Shown here: positions 30,650-38,703 of the stretch, one piece after another
Layout of the letters: the number at the start of each line of letters is the position of its first letter
Position numbering within the stretch: the first letter of the stretch is position 1
Assembly (NCBI GenBank): GCA_035477115.1
Contig: DATIKW010000020.1
Location: 1-38,703, forward strand
Length of the DNA stretch: 38,703 nucleotides
Reading direction: 5' to 3'
Source of the DNA: UBA995 sp035477115
Lineage (GTDB): Bacteria > Bacillota > Sulfobacillia > UBA995
The notes under the pieces: model-generated
What the model saw: only the letters and a program-made list of their open reading frames with translations
What the model was told of the DNA's origin: nothing
The model's database searches: none
Program-made: the position numbers and the translations under genes

Positions 30650-31432
30650 ATGAGCACCGAGGAGTTGGGCGTCCGGTTGCGCAAGGCGAGGGAAGAACGG
30701 GGGATATCGCTCGAGCAGGTGCAGGCGGACACCAAGATTCGCCTCAGGTACCTGGCGGCCTTGGAGGCGGGGGATCACCGGGCGATCCCCGGCGATGTGT
30801 ATGCCCGTGGGTTCGTGCGCACTTACGGAAAGTACCTTGGGCTCGACCCGTGGGAACTCGTCGAGCAATTGCGCGAGGGAGAGAAGCCTCCGGAAGAGGA
30901 CGCTGCTCCCCGGCACCGTTTGGCCCGGAAGATCTCGCCCTTGCCGGCGGCCCTCCTGGTAGGGGGCCTCGTCGTGATGGCGGGAGCGATCTACTACTTG
31001 GGCGTGCTGCCGCGCAGGCCGCAAGAGCCGCCGCCCCCGCCTCCACCCCAGGTCCAGGAACCGGTCACGCCTCCGGCTCCGGTCGAGCCGCCGCCCATCG
31101 TTGATCCCGTGCCGCCGCGACCGGAAGTCCGCATCCTCCGGGAGGACATCGGCGATGAGGTCCGTTTCCGGGTGGCGGCTGATACCCTGCAGGTGACGAT
31201 CGAGCTTGCCGATTACTGCTGGCTGCAGGTGTATGCTGACGATCGCTGGGTTCAGCAGGGCACCTTGCCTCCGGGAACGGTCCAGGTATTCACGGCGACC
31301 CGTACGCTCAGCCTCCGCGTGGGCCGGCCGGGCATGGCCCTCGTAAGGGTCGGCGAGCGGGAGCTGGGGCTCCTGTTCCAGGATCCGGCCACCGATCCCC
31401 GGACGGTCATCTTCGAGCTGGAGGCGCCCTGA
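30650..31432 (+). CDS. rodZ-like: RodZ-like membrane-anchored HTH protein (260 aa)
   Basis: Residues 1-70 form a cro-type HTH (LGVRLRKAREERGISLEQVQ ... IRLRYLAALEAG) with GDVYARGFVRTYGKYLGLDP, the RodZ signature. One membrane helix follows (about 105-125, ALLVGGLVVMAGAIYYLGVL), then a proline-rich spacer with runs of Pro and PVEPPP, and an extracellular DUF4115-type beta domain (ELADYCWLQVYADDRWVQQGTLPPG). RodZ links MreB to the wall synthesis machinery in rod-shaped cells. ATG 30650 is preceded by GGGGGA. Its spacing after asnS suggests co-transcription. Confidence 0.88.
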   Translation: MSTEELGVRLRKAREERGISLEQVQADTKIRLRYLAALEAGDHRAIPGDVYARGFVRTYGKYLGLDPWELVEQLREGEKPPEEDAAPRHRLARKISPLPAALLVGGLVVMAGAIYYLGVLPRRPQEPPPPPPPQVQEPVTPPAPVEPPPIVDPVPPRPEVRILREDIGDEVRFRVAADTLQVTIELADYCWLQVYADDRWVQQGTLPPGTVQVFTATRTLSLRVGRPGMALVRVGERELGLLFQDPATDPRTVIFELEAP

Positions 31433-31495
31433 CCTCCCGCGTGGCGCCCGCGCGTATGACGTGAAGGCGGCGCGCACGTATGACCTTCCTTTGGT

Positions 31496-31524
31496 GTAGG
31501 GGCGGGTTCCGAACCCGCCCCTAC
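31496..31524. repeat. Intergenic hairpin repeat, copy 4
   Basis: Perfect 14-bp arms (GTAGGGGCGGGTTC and complement) surround one C. It lies 63 bases after the rodZ-like stop and 81 bases before the carboxypeptidase gene. Nearby, GCGCGTATGAC and GCACGTATGAC form an imperfect direct repeat. Confidence 0.85.
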
Positions 31525-31605
31525 GGGGGCGGCGACGGTCCCCCGGACGGTGGCGAATTGGCGCGGGCAGGCATGACCTGATCCGCCAACCAGTAGACTT
31601 GGCCA

Positions 31606-32733
31606 ATGGGCCGTTGTATGCGCTGGTGCTCCACCGTCCTGGCGCTCGCGACTCTCGCGGCGCCGCCCTCCCTGACCGCCCGGTCGGCGATACTGGTGGA
31701 CGGGCACAGCGGTCAGGTGCTCTATCAGAAGGACGCTTACCGCCCCCGACCGCCGGCCAGCCTTACCAAGATCCTCACCGCACTCCTGGCCGCGGAGCAC
31801 GAGCGGTTCGGCGAAGCGGTAACCATCAGCCGTCGGGCCGCCTCCGTGCCGGGGGCCCAACTCCGGGCGCGCGCGGGCGATCAGGTCGCATTCGGGACCT
31901 TGCTCGAGTCCATGCTCCTCCTGTCGGCCAACGACGCCAGCATCGCCCTGGCGGAACACCTGGCCGGCTCGGTCGAGGACTTCGCCGAGCTGATGAACGG
32001 GCGCGCCCGCGAACTGGGCGCCACAGGATCGCGCTTCCAGAATCCCCACGGCCTTACGCAAGCTGATCACCACACGACCGCCTTTGATCTGGCGCTCCTG
32101 GCTCGGTATGCGTTGCGCGATCCCCTGCTATCAAGGCTGGTGGCGGCGAGAGAGGGACAGGCCCGGGAGCTTCATGGCCGGTGGGAGCGCCACCTCCGCA
32201 ACACCAACCGCTTCTTGTGGAGTTACCCGAGCGCAGACGGGGTGAAGACGGGGACCACGGCGGCGGCGGGCCGCTGCCTGATCGCCTCGGCCACCCGGGA
32301 TGGCCACCGCCTGCTGGCCGTGCTACTGAATGCGGGCGACCGCTATCGCGACGCGGCTGCCATACTTGACTGGGGCTTCGCCAACTTTTCCCCGGTCGTG
32401 CTCGTCCCGAGGAACGCGTTGGTCGCCAGCGTACCCGTTAACCGAGGAGAGGCTGGCCGGCTGGCTCTGGCGGCCGAACGCGACTTGCGGGTGGTGGTGC
32501 CACGGGGCAGGGAAGCGGCGGTGGAATTGAACGTGTGGTCGCCCGACTGCCTCCGGGCTCCCGTACGTCAGGGAGCGGTGGTGGGTCGCGTCGAGGCCGT
32601 ACTGGAAGGGGAGGTGCTCGGCGAGGTGCTGCTGATGGCGTCAACGGACGTTCGCTGCCGGTCGCCGGTCCGTTGGCTGCTGGACCGGCTGCTCCCCCTG
32701 TTACGGGGGTTGGCGCTCCGGGGACTCGGCTAG
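31606..32733 (+). CDS. dacF-like: D-alanyl-D-alanine carboxypeptidase, DacF-like (375 aa)
   Basis: Peptidase family S11 penicillin-binding protein. A signal peptide occupies residues 1-26. The catalytic set is complete: S52-x-x-K55 in ASLTKILT, SxN in LLLSANDAS and KTG in DGVKTGTTAAAG. The C-terminal beta domain ends in a short amphipathic segment (WLLDRLLPLLRGLALRG) that may attach to the membrane. It trims the terminal D-Ala from peptidoglycan stem peptides. The ATG is at 31606; MRW at residue 5 is a possible alternative start. Its end overlaps the convergent cyclotransferase gene by 33 bases. Confidence 0.9.
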   Translation: MGRCMRWCSTVLALATLAAPPSLTARSAILVDGHSGQVLYQKDAYRPRPPASLTKILTALLAAEHERFGEAVTISRRAASVPGAQLRARAGDQVAFGTLLESMLLLSANDASIALAEHLAGSVEDFAELMNGRARELGATGSRFQNPHGLTQADHHTTAFDLALLARYALRDPLLSRLVAAREGQARELHGRWERHLRNTNRFLWSYPSADGVKTGTTAAAGRCLIASATRDGHRLLAVLLNAGDRYRDAAAILDWGFANFSPVVLVPRNALVASVPVNRGEAGRLALAAERDLRVVVPRGREAAVELNVWSPDCLRAPVRQGAVVGRVEAVLEGEVLGEVLLMASTDVRCRSPVRWLLDRLLPLLRGLALRGLG

Positions 32734-33180
32734 CCGGGGGGAAGGGGTCACCGCCTGCATCAGGGGGGCGAAGGGCAGGTTGAAGTCGCGGTACCCCGCC
32801 AGGATCGTCTCCAGGTAGTCGCGTTCGGGCGTCACCGCAGCCCCGCCGCGCTGCAGGACGTAGGTCAGCGCCCGCACCAGTCTGCCCTGGAACAACACCG
32901 GCACGTCTTTCCGGAGGTACACCCTCGGCCATGCCTCATAGCGGTCGAGATGGGCGCGGCAGTTCCGGTCGATCCGCCAGAGGCCCCCATACACCCGAAC
33001 GCCCCGGGCGGGGCGCACCGTCGCCAGCCCGAAGCCGTGGGCATCGGCCCGGAACTCGAGCCGGTGGTCGAGCAAGACCGCGGCCCCGAGCTTGCGCGCC
33101 GATCGGGGCCGGCAGCGCTCGCGCATGGCGTCCACCGACAGGTTGCTGCCGTAAGCGAAATAGAGGCACCGTGCAGGCAT
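32701..33180 (-). CDS. Gamma-glutamylcyclotransferase-like (AIG2/GGCT fold) protein (159 aa)
   Basis: The GGCT signature YFAYGSNLS follows right after the start, and the catalytic acid is visible as Glu in DRYEAWPRVYLR. Enzymes of this fold cyclise gamma-glutamyl amines or peptides to release 5-oxoproline, and some act on protein crosslinks. I choose ATG 33180 (MPARCLYFAYGSNL), with GGGGGTG upstream. The substrate is unknown. The gene lies downstream of the PdaB-like gene on the same strand, with 42 bases between. Confidence 0.85.
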   Translation of the reverse strand: MPARCLYFAYGSNLSVDAMRERCRPRSARKLGAAVLLDHRLEFRADAHGFGLATVRPARGVRVYGGLWRIDRNCRAHLDRYEAWPRVYLRKDVPVLFQGRLVRALTYVLQRGGAAVTPERDYLETILAGYRDFNLPFAPLMQAVTPSPRLAESPERQPP

Positions 33181-33222
33181 GACCAGCACCCCCGACCGTC
33201 TTGCAGGCTATTCGGCGACATC

Positions 33223-33951
33223 TCAATCGGTTTCCGCCAACAACTCCGACAGCGTGAGCGTCCGATAGCCTCGCTGACGCAGGCCTTCCGCGATCGCCGG
33301 CAGAGCGCGGTCGGTCGGCAAGGCGGAGTTCGAGGCCTGAAAGACGATGATCGCCCCGGGGACCACGCGGGCGAGCACGTGACGGGCGATCCGCTCCGGC
33401 TCGCCCTCTTTCCAGTCCCGGGAATCGACATGCCAGGTGACGACGGTATAGCCCAGCCGTAACGCCGTTTCCAGCACCAGAGGGCTGTAGCGCCCGTCCG
33501 GAGGCCGCAGGAAGACCGGTTCTCGCCCGGTGACGGCGGCCAGCGATCGGCCGGCGTCGAACAGGTCCGCCTCGAGATCCGCCGCCGACAGGGTGGTCAG
33601 GTCCACGTGGCGGTATCCGAGGCTGGCCACCTGGTGGCCTCCCGCGAGCATCTCTCTGACTAGTTCGGGGTACCGGACCGCCCACAGGCCCGATACGAAG
33701 AAGGTGGCGGTAGCGTTCGCTTCCGCCAGCGCGGCCAGTACCCGGCGCGGCATCTCCAGGCCCCAGCTCACGTTGAAGGTCAGGGCAACCACCCGCTCAT
33801 CGGTGGCGTACCGGCGTACCGGTCGCAGGGGGGCGGCGGCGGGCGCGATCACCGGGGGGGCCAGCGCCAGCCCTACCAGTGCCGCCAGCGCCAACGCCCA
33901 GCCGATGTAGGCCGCTCTCCGGGACCGCAGGTCAAGGATGGTGAACGACAT
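33223..33951 (-). CDS. pdaB-like: PdaB-like polysaccharide deacetylase with substituted active-site residues (242 aa)
   Basis: One N-terminal membrane helix (about 14-33) is followed by a NodB fold. VVALTFNVSWG, ATFFVSGLWA, FLRPPDGRYSP and VTWHVDSRDW match the sporulation deacetylase PdaB (YbaN) family. However, the metal-binding Asp is Asn (N60), the first His of the H-x3-H pair is Leu (SLGYRH, L111), and the catalytic His of the LH-x-S-D motif is Gln (FQASNS, Q205). H115 and the RPP-x-G loop remain. Metal-dependent deacetylation therefore looks impaired, although a binding or structural role may persist. The family is found in endospore formers. Confidence 0.85.
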   Translation of the reverse strand: MSFTILDLRSRRAAYIGWALALAALVGLALAPPVIAPAAAPLRPVRRYATDERVVALTFNVSWGLEMPRRVLAALAEANATATFFVSGLWAVRYPELVREMLAGGHQVASLGYRHVDLTTLSAADLEADLFDAGRSLAAVTGREPVFLRPPDGRYSPLVLETALRLGYTVVTWHVDSRDWKEGEPERIARHVLARVVPGAIIVFQASNSALPTDRALPAIAEGLRQRGYRTLTLSELLAETD

Positions 33952-34006
33952 GGGCGGGTCCAGCTCCCGTGGGATCGGGCATTCGCCGGTCGAGCGCCGC
34001 GCTATC

Positions 34007-35140
34007 CTAGTATGCGGGTAGGCGGCCGGGCATGCCCATCCGCCGCTCCAGGCGCGCCGCCCGCCGGGACAGCGCCGCCCGCTGAAGCGGCGACAGATCC
34101 AGCCGATCGAGGGCCGCGTTCACCACGGCCAGCGCCTGGGCCAAGTCGCCCGACACGCGCTCGTAGTGCCTCGCCAGTTCCACGTAAGGAGCGGGCGATG
34201 GCGAGCCCGCCGCTATGGCCTGATGCCATACGGTCGCTGCCGCGTCATGATGGCCGAGCCGCCGGTATAGCCGCCCCAGCCGCTCTCGCGTGCGGTGCTG
34301 ATGAGGGCCATCCAGACCACGGGCGATTGCCTCCTTATAGCAGGCCGTGCTCTGCGGTCCCCATCCCGCCAACTCGCAGGCGTGGGCCAGGCCGGCCATG
34401 TCCAGAGGATGGGCGCCGGCGGGAGGCCGTCCGGCGGCCGCTGTTTCCGCCCACATCCCGAGGTGGCAGGCCAGCGTGACCAGGGAGAGGATGTCCCGCA
34501 AATTGTGATGGAACACCGGCTGCAGGCGGCCACGGTTTCCGGTCAGCAAGTACTCCCGGTAGAACGAGGGGACGAGCCAGCCGGGAACGTCGTCCTCCCG
34601 GACGAAACCGAGGACATGTTCTTCCAGCGACGACAGACTGCGGCTCTCCAGTCGGAGCTTCCAGACCCGCCGTGCCACCGGCAGCAAGTCGAGGTGAGGG
34701 AGTCCCGGCAACCAGGGGCCGCGCCGGTTCAGGATGAGCCGGTTCTCGAGCTGAGGCAGATCGAATCGGCGTCCGTTGAACGTGACCAGCCCGGGGGCCC
34801 GCCCGATGTGGTCGAGCACGGCATCGAGGAAGTCCGCTTCCCTGTCGGGTTCCTCCAGGAAGAAGCGGCGGACGACGAAACTCCCCGCCTCGAACCGGCC
34901 GGTACCTATCAGGAAGACGAGGGTGCCCGCACCCATCCCCAGCCCCGTGGTCTCGGTATCCAGGAACAGCAGGTCGGATAGTTGGCGGTCGCCGAGATCG
35001 GGCAAACCGGCCAGCGCGCCCAGCGGTCCCGCCGGGCTGCCCAGCGCGTCGGAAAGGTGGCGGCCGCCGTGGCGATGGTGGACGGACAGGCGGACCTCCT
35101 CGAGCGTGGCGGCGGCGGCGGGCCGTGACGCGATGATCAT
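34007..35140 (-). CDS. mrfB: MrfB/YprB exonuclease with TPR tail (377 aa)
   Basis: RNase H-like DEDD exonuclease: D and E in LLFLDTETTGLGMG, D in TFNGRRFDLPQLENRL, and D in HHNLRDILSLVTLA. The C-terminal third is tetratricopeptide-like (ACYKEAIARGLD, RLGRLYRRLGHHDAAATVW, ALAVVNAALDRLD). In B. subtilis MrfB works with helicase MrfA in mitomycin C lesion repair independent of UvrABC. The start overlaps the mrfA stop (ATGA, 35137-35140), so the pair is coupled as in Bacillus. Confidence 0.9.
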   Translation of the reverse strand: MIIASRPAAAATLEEVRLSVHHRHGGRHLSDALGSPAGPLGALAGLPDLGDRQLSDLLFLDTETTGLGMGAGTLVFLIGTGRFEAGSFVVRRFFLEEPDREADFLDAVLDHIGRAPGLVTFNGRRFDLPQLENRLILNRRGPWLPGLPHLDLLPVARRVWKLRLESRSLSSLEEHVLGFVREDDVPGWLVPSFYREYLLTGNRGRLQPVFHHNLRDILSLVTLACHLGMWAETAAAGRPPAGAHPLDMAGLAHACELAGWGPQSTACYKEAIARGLDGPHQHRTRERLGRLYRRLGHHDAAATVWHQAIAAGSPSPAPYVELARHYERVSGDLAQALAVVNAALDRLDLSPLQRAALSRRAARLERRMGMPGRLPAY

Positions 35141-37434
35141 GACAGCGGCTCACCGAGAAGTTGCCGCAGTCGATCCTCGCCGCCCGCCCGCAAGATGCTC
35201 AGCGTAGCGCGCTTTCCGCCCGGTCCGACCTCGGAGGCCGGGCCAACGCAGGAAGGACATCCGTCAGCGCAGGCACACGCCGCCGCCAACTCGCGGGAGC
35301 CCGCCAGCAACTCATCGTGAAGCTCATACAGCTTGTCGGCGAACCCCACTCCCCCCGGATAACGTTCATAGATATACACCGTAGGCAGCCGGGTGAAAGG
35401 CGATCGGACCTCTATCACCGATCGGATGTCGCGGACATCACACAAGAGATACAGGGGAGCGATGTGCACCAGGAGGTTCGCCACTCCCAGCAGCCCTGCC
35501 TCGAGTTCCTCGGGGCGCAGGCCGGAGTATGCTTCCTCGGACAGATACAGCCAGTAGGCCGTGGTGTGCATCTGTTCTTCGGGCAAGCGTATCGGCCCCG
35601 ATCCCAGGTTCTCATGGGTCCCGAAGCGGATCTTCTTGAACATGGTGGGCAAGGAGGTGACCAGTACCTCGCCGGAACTGCGGCCGAGCCGGCGGGAGGG
35701 GTCGTCCTGGAAGCGGGCCAGGACCTTGACGCTCACGGCCGAACTGGCGTCGGTGTAGTAGTCGACCTCGACCGCCCGCACATAGGCTTTCTTCTCCGAG
35801 TAGTCGAGTTTCTCGACCTGGTACTGGTCGGACTCATGGAGGTAGATGGCCTCTTCATGCAAGAGCAGGGGAGCGCTGAAGCGGTCGACCTCGCCGATCA
35901 CCCGGGCCGTGGGCGGAGTCACGTCGATGATGACGAAGTTCTCGGCCGATGCCGAGCGCAGGCTGATCTCTTCCGCCGGGTAGGTCTCGGCCATCCAGTG
36001 CCACCGCTCCAGCCCGCGGTGGACGAGGGCGGCGGCCGCCAGTTGCTCGAGGATGGGTTCCACGGGCGCGGCACCCAGGGCTTCACCCCGCTGGAAGGGC
36101 AACTCGAATGCGGCGCACTTGACGTGGCCGGCCAGGATCTGGGGATTATCCGGGTTGATCAGTCCGTGTTCCGGCGACCGGCCGAAGAAGTAATCGGGGT
36201 GGTTCACCAGGTACTGATTCAGCGGGCTGGAGTCGGCGATCAGCACCGCCACGGAGGTCCCGGTACGCCGCCCCGCTCTCCCTGCCTGCTGCCATGCGCT
36301 GGCTATGCTCCCGGGGTACCCGGCCATGACCACCGCGTCCAGCTGGCCGATATCCACGCCCAGTTCCAGGGCGCTGGTGCTGACGGCCACCTGCACCTTG
36401 CCTTCCCGGAGACCACGTTCGACCTCCCGCCGTTCGTGGGGTAGATAACCGCCGCGATAGCCGCGGACCGCCGCTTCCCCCACGCCGGGCAGGATGCCCG
36501 CCGCCGCCCGCTTCAGGTAAGTCACCAGCACCTCGGTTGCCAGGCGGCTGCGGGCGAAGACCAGCGTCGGCACGCCGGCGCGCAAAAAGCGGGTCGCCAG
36601 GTCCGCCGTCTCCAGGAGGGAACTGCGGCGGATGCCCAGTTCCCGGTCGACGACCGGGGGGTTGTACAGGACGAAGTGCTTCTCGCCGGTCGGCGCGCCG
36701 CTGTCATCGACCAGCGTGACCGGCTCTTCGATCAGCCGGGAAGCCAGCTCGGCAGGGTTGGCTATCGTGGCCGAACACAGGATGAACTGGGGGCTGGCGC
36801 CATAGAAGGCGGCCACCCGCTTGAGCCGGCGCACGAGGTTGGCCAGGTGGCTGCCGAACACTCCCCGGTACTGGTGGATTTCGTCGATCACGACATAGCG
36901 CAGCCGCTGGAACAGTCGCAGCCACTTGGTGTGATGGGGGAGGATGCCGGTATGCAGCATGTCGGGATTGGTGACGATGATGTGGCCGGCGGAGCGGATG
37001 GCCGTCCGGGCGGAGCGCGGGGTGTCGCCGTCATAGGTGTAGGTCTTCAGGTTCAACTCCGAGCCGCAGAGGTCCTTGAGTTCGGCCAACTGGTCTTGAG
37101 ACAGAGCTTTGGTGGGGAAGAGATAGAGCGCGCGGTCGGAGCCGTCGCGCAGCACGTGGTCGACGACGGGAAGGTTGTAGCAGAGGGTCTTGCCGGAGGC
37201 GGTCGGGGTGACCACGACCGCGTGCTCGCCCCGGGCGATTGCCTCCAGAGCCTGCGCTTGATGGGAGTACAGGCTGGTGATGCCGCGTCGCTCCATGGCG
37301 GCGATCAAGGAAGGATGCAGCCAGGAAGGGAACGAAGCGAGGCGTGCGGGCCGGCCGGAAAGCGTACGCCAACAGGTGACATTACGCGCCGACCTGCCCC
37401 CGGCCAGTTCATCGAGCACTTCCTGCAGCGGCAC
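35137..37434 (-). CDS. mrfA: MrfA/YprA DEAD/DEAH-box helicase (765 aa)
   Basis: Superfamily 2 helicase: motif Q region (YSHQAQALEAI), motif I TPTASGKTLCYN, motif II DEIHQYRG, motif III SATIAN, motif V STSALELGVDIG and motif VI QQAGRAGRR. The C-terminal DUF1998 region ends with the four-cysteine zinc motif CACADGCPSC. It matches B. subtilis MrfA in architecture and length. The start is GTG 37434 with GAGGTGG upstream. A promoter lies just upstream at 37454-37483. Confidence 0.94.
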   Translation of the reverse strand: MPLQEVLDELAGGRSARNVTCWRTLSGRPARLASFPSWLHPSLIAAMERRGITSLYSHQAQALEAIARGEHAVVVTPTASGKTLCYNLPVVDHVLRDGSDRALYLFPTKALSQDQLAELKDLCGSELNLKTYTYDGDTPRSARTAIRSAGHIIVTNPDMLHTGILPHHTKWLRLFQRLRYVVIDEIHQYRGVFGSHLANLVRRLKRVAAFYGASPQFILCSATIANPAELASRLIEEPVTLVDDSGAPTGEKHFVLYNPPVVDRELGIRRSSLLETADLATRFLRAGVPTLVFARSRLATEVLVTYLKRAAAGILPGVGEAAVRGYRGGYLPHERREVERGLREGKVQVAVSTSALELGVDIGQLDAVVMAGYPGSIASAWQQAGRAGRRTGTSVAVLIADSSPLNQYLVNHPDYFFGRSPEHGLINPDNPQILAGHVKCAAFELPFQRGEALGAAPVEPILEQLAAAALVHRGLERWHWMAETYPAEEISLRSASAENFVIIDVTPPTARVIGEVDRFSAPLLLHEEAIYLHESDQYQVEKLDYSEKKAYVRAVEVDYYTDASSAVSVKVLARFQDDPSRRLGRSSGEVLVTSLPTMFKKIRFGTHENLGSGPIRLPEEQMHTTAYWLYLSEEAYSGLRPEELEAGLLGVANLLVHIAPLYLLCDVRDIRSVIEVRSPFTRLPTVYIYERYPGGVGFADKLYELHDELLAGSRELAAACACADGCPSCVGPASEVGPGGKRATLSILRAGGEDRLRQLLGEPLS

Positions 37435-37453
37435 CGGACGCCACCTCGCCCCA

Positions 37454-37483
37454 ACTCTAGCACGAACACCTGTTCCGGGTCAA
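37454..37483 (-). promoter_or_regulatory. Probable promoter of mrfA-mrfB
   Basis: Minus-strand TTGACC (37483-37478), 18 bases, then TAGAGT (37459-37454). It lies about 20 bases before the mrfA start. No SOS-type operator is evident. Confidence 0.4.
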
Positions 37484-37558
37484 GTAATGACAAGGAGTTT
37501 CCGGTGGGCGAAGGGAACGATCGGACAGCGCCATGGGGCGAGAGGGATGGTGCCGCCG

Positions 37559-38296
37559 ATGACCGCCGATCTGGGCCGGCCCCTGACCGTGCTGGCCGTT
37601 GCCGCCCACCCCGATGATGCCGAAATCGGCGCCGGGGGGATCCTCGCCGCCCTGGCGGCCCGGGGTGTGCCGGTGGGCGTGCTCGATCTGACCCGGGGTG
37701 AACTCGCCTCCAATGGGAGCCCCGAAATGCGCGCTGCCGAAGCGGCGCGGGCTGCCCAGGAACTCGGCCTGACCTGGCGAGGTAATGCCGGTCTGCCGGA
37801 GTGGCCCTGGTCGGAGGGCTTCGCAGTGGAGGCGCTGGTCAGGGTCTTGCGAGCCTGCCGGCCGGACGTGGTGTTCGCTCCGTATCCGGGCGACCCGCAT
37901 CCCGGGCACGGGTGGGCAGGGCGGCTGGCCGCCGAGGCTCGCCAGCTGGCGGGCATGGGCCGATGGGGAGTTGACCTGGGCCGTCCCCATCGTCCCCGCC
38001 GCCTGCTCCACTACTTCGTGAATGGGGACACCCTGCCTTCCCTGATCGTCGATGTGAGTGCGGACTACCCCCGGAAGCGGGCCGCCCTCACGGCCCACGC
38101 CAGCCAGTTCCAGACGGCGCCCGGGTCGGTCCCCACCCGGCTGAACTCCGGGGCCTTCCTGCGGCTCATAGAAAGCCGGGACCGGCACTTCGGCGCCATG
38201 ATCGGGGTCGAATTCGGCGAGGGACTATGGTCGCCCGAGCCGATCGCCGTGACCGACGTCAGCTCGCTCACGGGACGAGGAGGTGAACTCGCTTGA
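37559..38296 (+). CDS. bshB1: Bacillithiol biosynthesis deacetylase BshB1 (245 aa)
   Basis: PIG-L family zinc deacetylase: VAAHPDDAEIGAGG (metal H17 and D20, catalytic D19) and a second metal His in GDPHPGHGWAG. BshB1-type features include DLTRGELASNGSPEMRAAEAARAA and FQTAPGSVPTRLNSGAFL. It removes the acetyl group from GlcNAc-malate in bacillithiol synthesis, the step after BshA. I use ATG 37559 (MTADLGRPL); ATG 37547 is an in-frame alternative. The gene overlaps bshA by TTGA. Confidence 0.93.
   Translation: MTADLGRPLTVLAVAAHPDDAEIGAGGILAALAARGVPVGVLDLTRGELASNGSPEMRAAEAARAAQELGLTWRGNAGLPEWPWSEGFAVEALVRVLRACRPDVVFAPYPGDPHPGHGWAGRLAAEARQLAGMGRWGVDLGRPHRPRRLLHYFVNGDTLPSLIVDVSADYPRKRAALTAHASQFQTAPGSVPTRLNSGAFLRLIESRDRHFGAMIGVEFGEGLWSPEPIAVTDVSSLTGRGGELA
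38278..38286 (+). promoter_or_regulatory. Full-consensus Shine-Dalgarno fixing the bshA start
   Basis: AGGAGGTGA, a full-length match to the 16S tail, lies 6 bases before the TTG at 38293. It supports TTG as the bshA start and efficient re-initiation after bshB1. Confidence 0.75.
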
Positions 38297-38703
38297 GGAT
38301 CGGCATCACCTGTTATCCGTCATACGGCGGCAGCGGGGTGGTGGGCACGGAACTGGGCATGGAACTGGCCCGCCGGGGCCATTCCGTGCACTTCATCTGC
38401 TATGACGCGCCGTTCCGGCTGGATCGCGCCCAGGCGAACGTCTACTATCACGAAGTGAACATCCCGAGTTACCCATTGTTCAAGCATCCTCCCTATCTCC
38501 TGGCCCTCACCGCCAAGATGCTGGAGACGGCCCGATATCAGTCCCTTGACCTCCTCCACGTACACTACGCCATACCGCACGCCACCTCCGCCTGCCTGGC
38601 CCGGGACATCATCGGCGGCCGGCTCAAGGTGATCACCACGCTGCACGGCACCGATATCACCCTGGTCGCCTCCGACCCCTCGTTCCGCGATGTGGTGGCG
38701 CAC
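38293..38703 (+). CDS. bshA: N-acetyl-alpha-glucosaminyl-malate synthase BshA, N-terminal part (3' end outside window)
   Basis: The open frame runs 137 codons to the window edge. It starts MRIGITCYPSYGGSGVVGTE, the typical BshA opening with the glycine-rich loop of GT-B glycosyltransferases, then ELARRGHSVHFICYDAPFRL, LDLLHVHYAIPHATSA and ITTLHGTDITLV. BshA joins GlcNAc from UDP-GlcNAc to L-malate, the first step of bacillithiol synthesis. The TTG start overlaps the bshB1 stop. The C-terminal half, including the nucleotide-sugar site, is not in this window. Confidence 0.93.
   Translation, partial: MRIGITCYPSYGGSGVVGTELGMELARRGHSVHFICYDAPFRLDRAQANVYYHEVNIPSYPLFKHPPYLLALTAKMLETARYQSLDLLHVHYAIPHATSACLARDIIGGRLKVITTLHGTDITLVASDPSFRDVVAH

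Noticed and set aside
8674..31524. Hairpin repeats as part of a CRISPR array
   Set aside because: Copies are kilobases apart with no regular spacers and no cas genes; they are dispersed palindromic repeats.

Overview
This is a GC-rich (roughly two-thirds G+C) bacterial chromosome window with dense gene packing, many GTG/TTG starts and strong Shine-Dalgarno sites. Several markers point to an anaerobic, spore-forming lineage of the Firmicutes: a tepA-ylzJ-like-spoIIIE/ftsK order, a PdaB-type polysaccharide deacetylase, the MrfA/MrfB (YprA/YprB) repair pair, bacillithiol genes (bshB1-bshA), a V/A-type ATP synthase remnant at the left edge and a complete six-gene Rnf complex. No taxon can be fixed from sequence alone. 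I saw no rRNA, tRNA, CRISPR array or insertion sequence.

Left part (1-7866): the end of a V/A-type ATPase subunit D gene, a lower-GC islet with two tiny overlapping ORFs, then a tightly packed operon: a 148-aa protein, a fold-type I PLP enzyme, a winged-helix/FCD regulator, a 76-aa protein, an adenosylcobalamin mutase-like protein and a KamB-like P-loop reactivase. A FAD/Fe-S-type oxidoreductase follows. A near-identical palindrome (CTCATCA-N-TGATGAG) lies just before the first gene of the operon and before the oxidoreductase gene, which suggests a shared regulon. The mutase resembles the B12 domains of lysine/ornithine aminomutases but has its domains in the opposite order and seems to lack the PLP lysine. 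This is the best candidate for an undescribed pathway.

Middle left (7868-13812): a convergent DUF1638-type gene, then an IlvD/EDD-family dehydratase followed by a three-part TRAP transporter. The promoter before the dehydratase carries a perfect FadR/GntR-type operator between its -35 and -10 boxes. This looks like uptake and catabolism of an organic acid.

Centre (13924-18907, minus strand): rnfC-D-G-E-A-B, with a recognisable promoter upstream of rnfC. It couples ferredoxin:NAD+ oxidoreduction to ion pumping.

Right part (19277-38703): a tandem-duplicated DinB-like protein; tepA, a YlzJ-like gene, uppP and ftsK/spoIIIE; a two-component system; a small secreted protein; a UbiA-type prenyltransferase; a LuxR-type regulator with a degenerate receiver; asnS; a RodZ-like protein; a D,D-carboxypeptidase; a gamma-glutamylcyclotransferase-like gene; a PdaB-like protein with substituted metal ligands; mrfB-mrfA; and bshB1-bshA (the last cut by the window edge). 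Four copies of a hairpin repeat (core GGGGCGGGTTC-N-GAACCCGCCCC) sit in intergenic gaps throughout.
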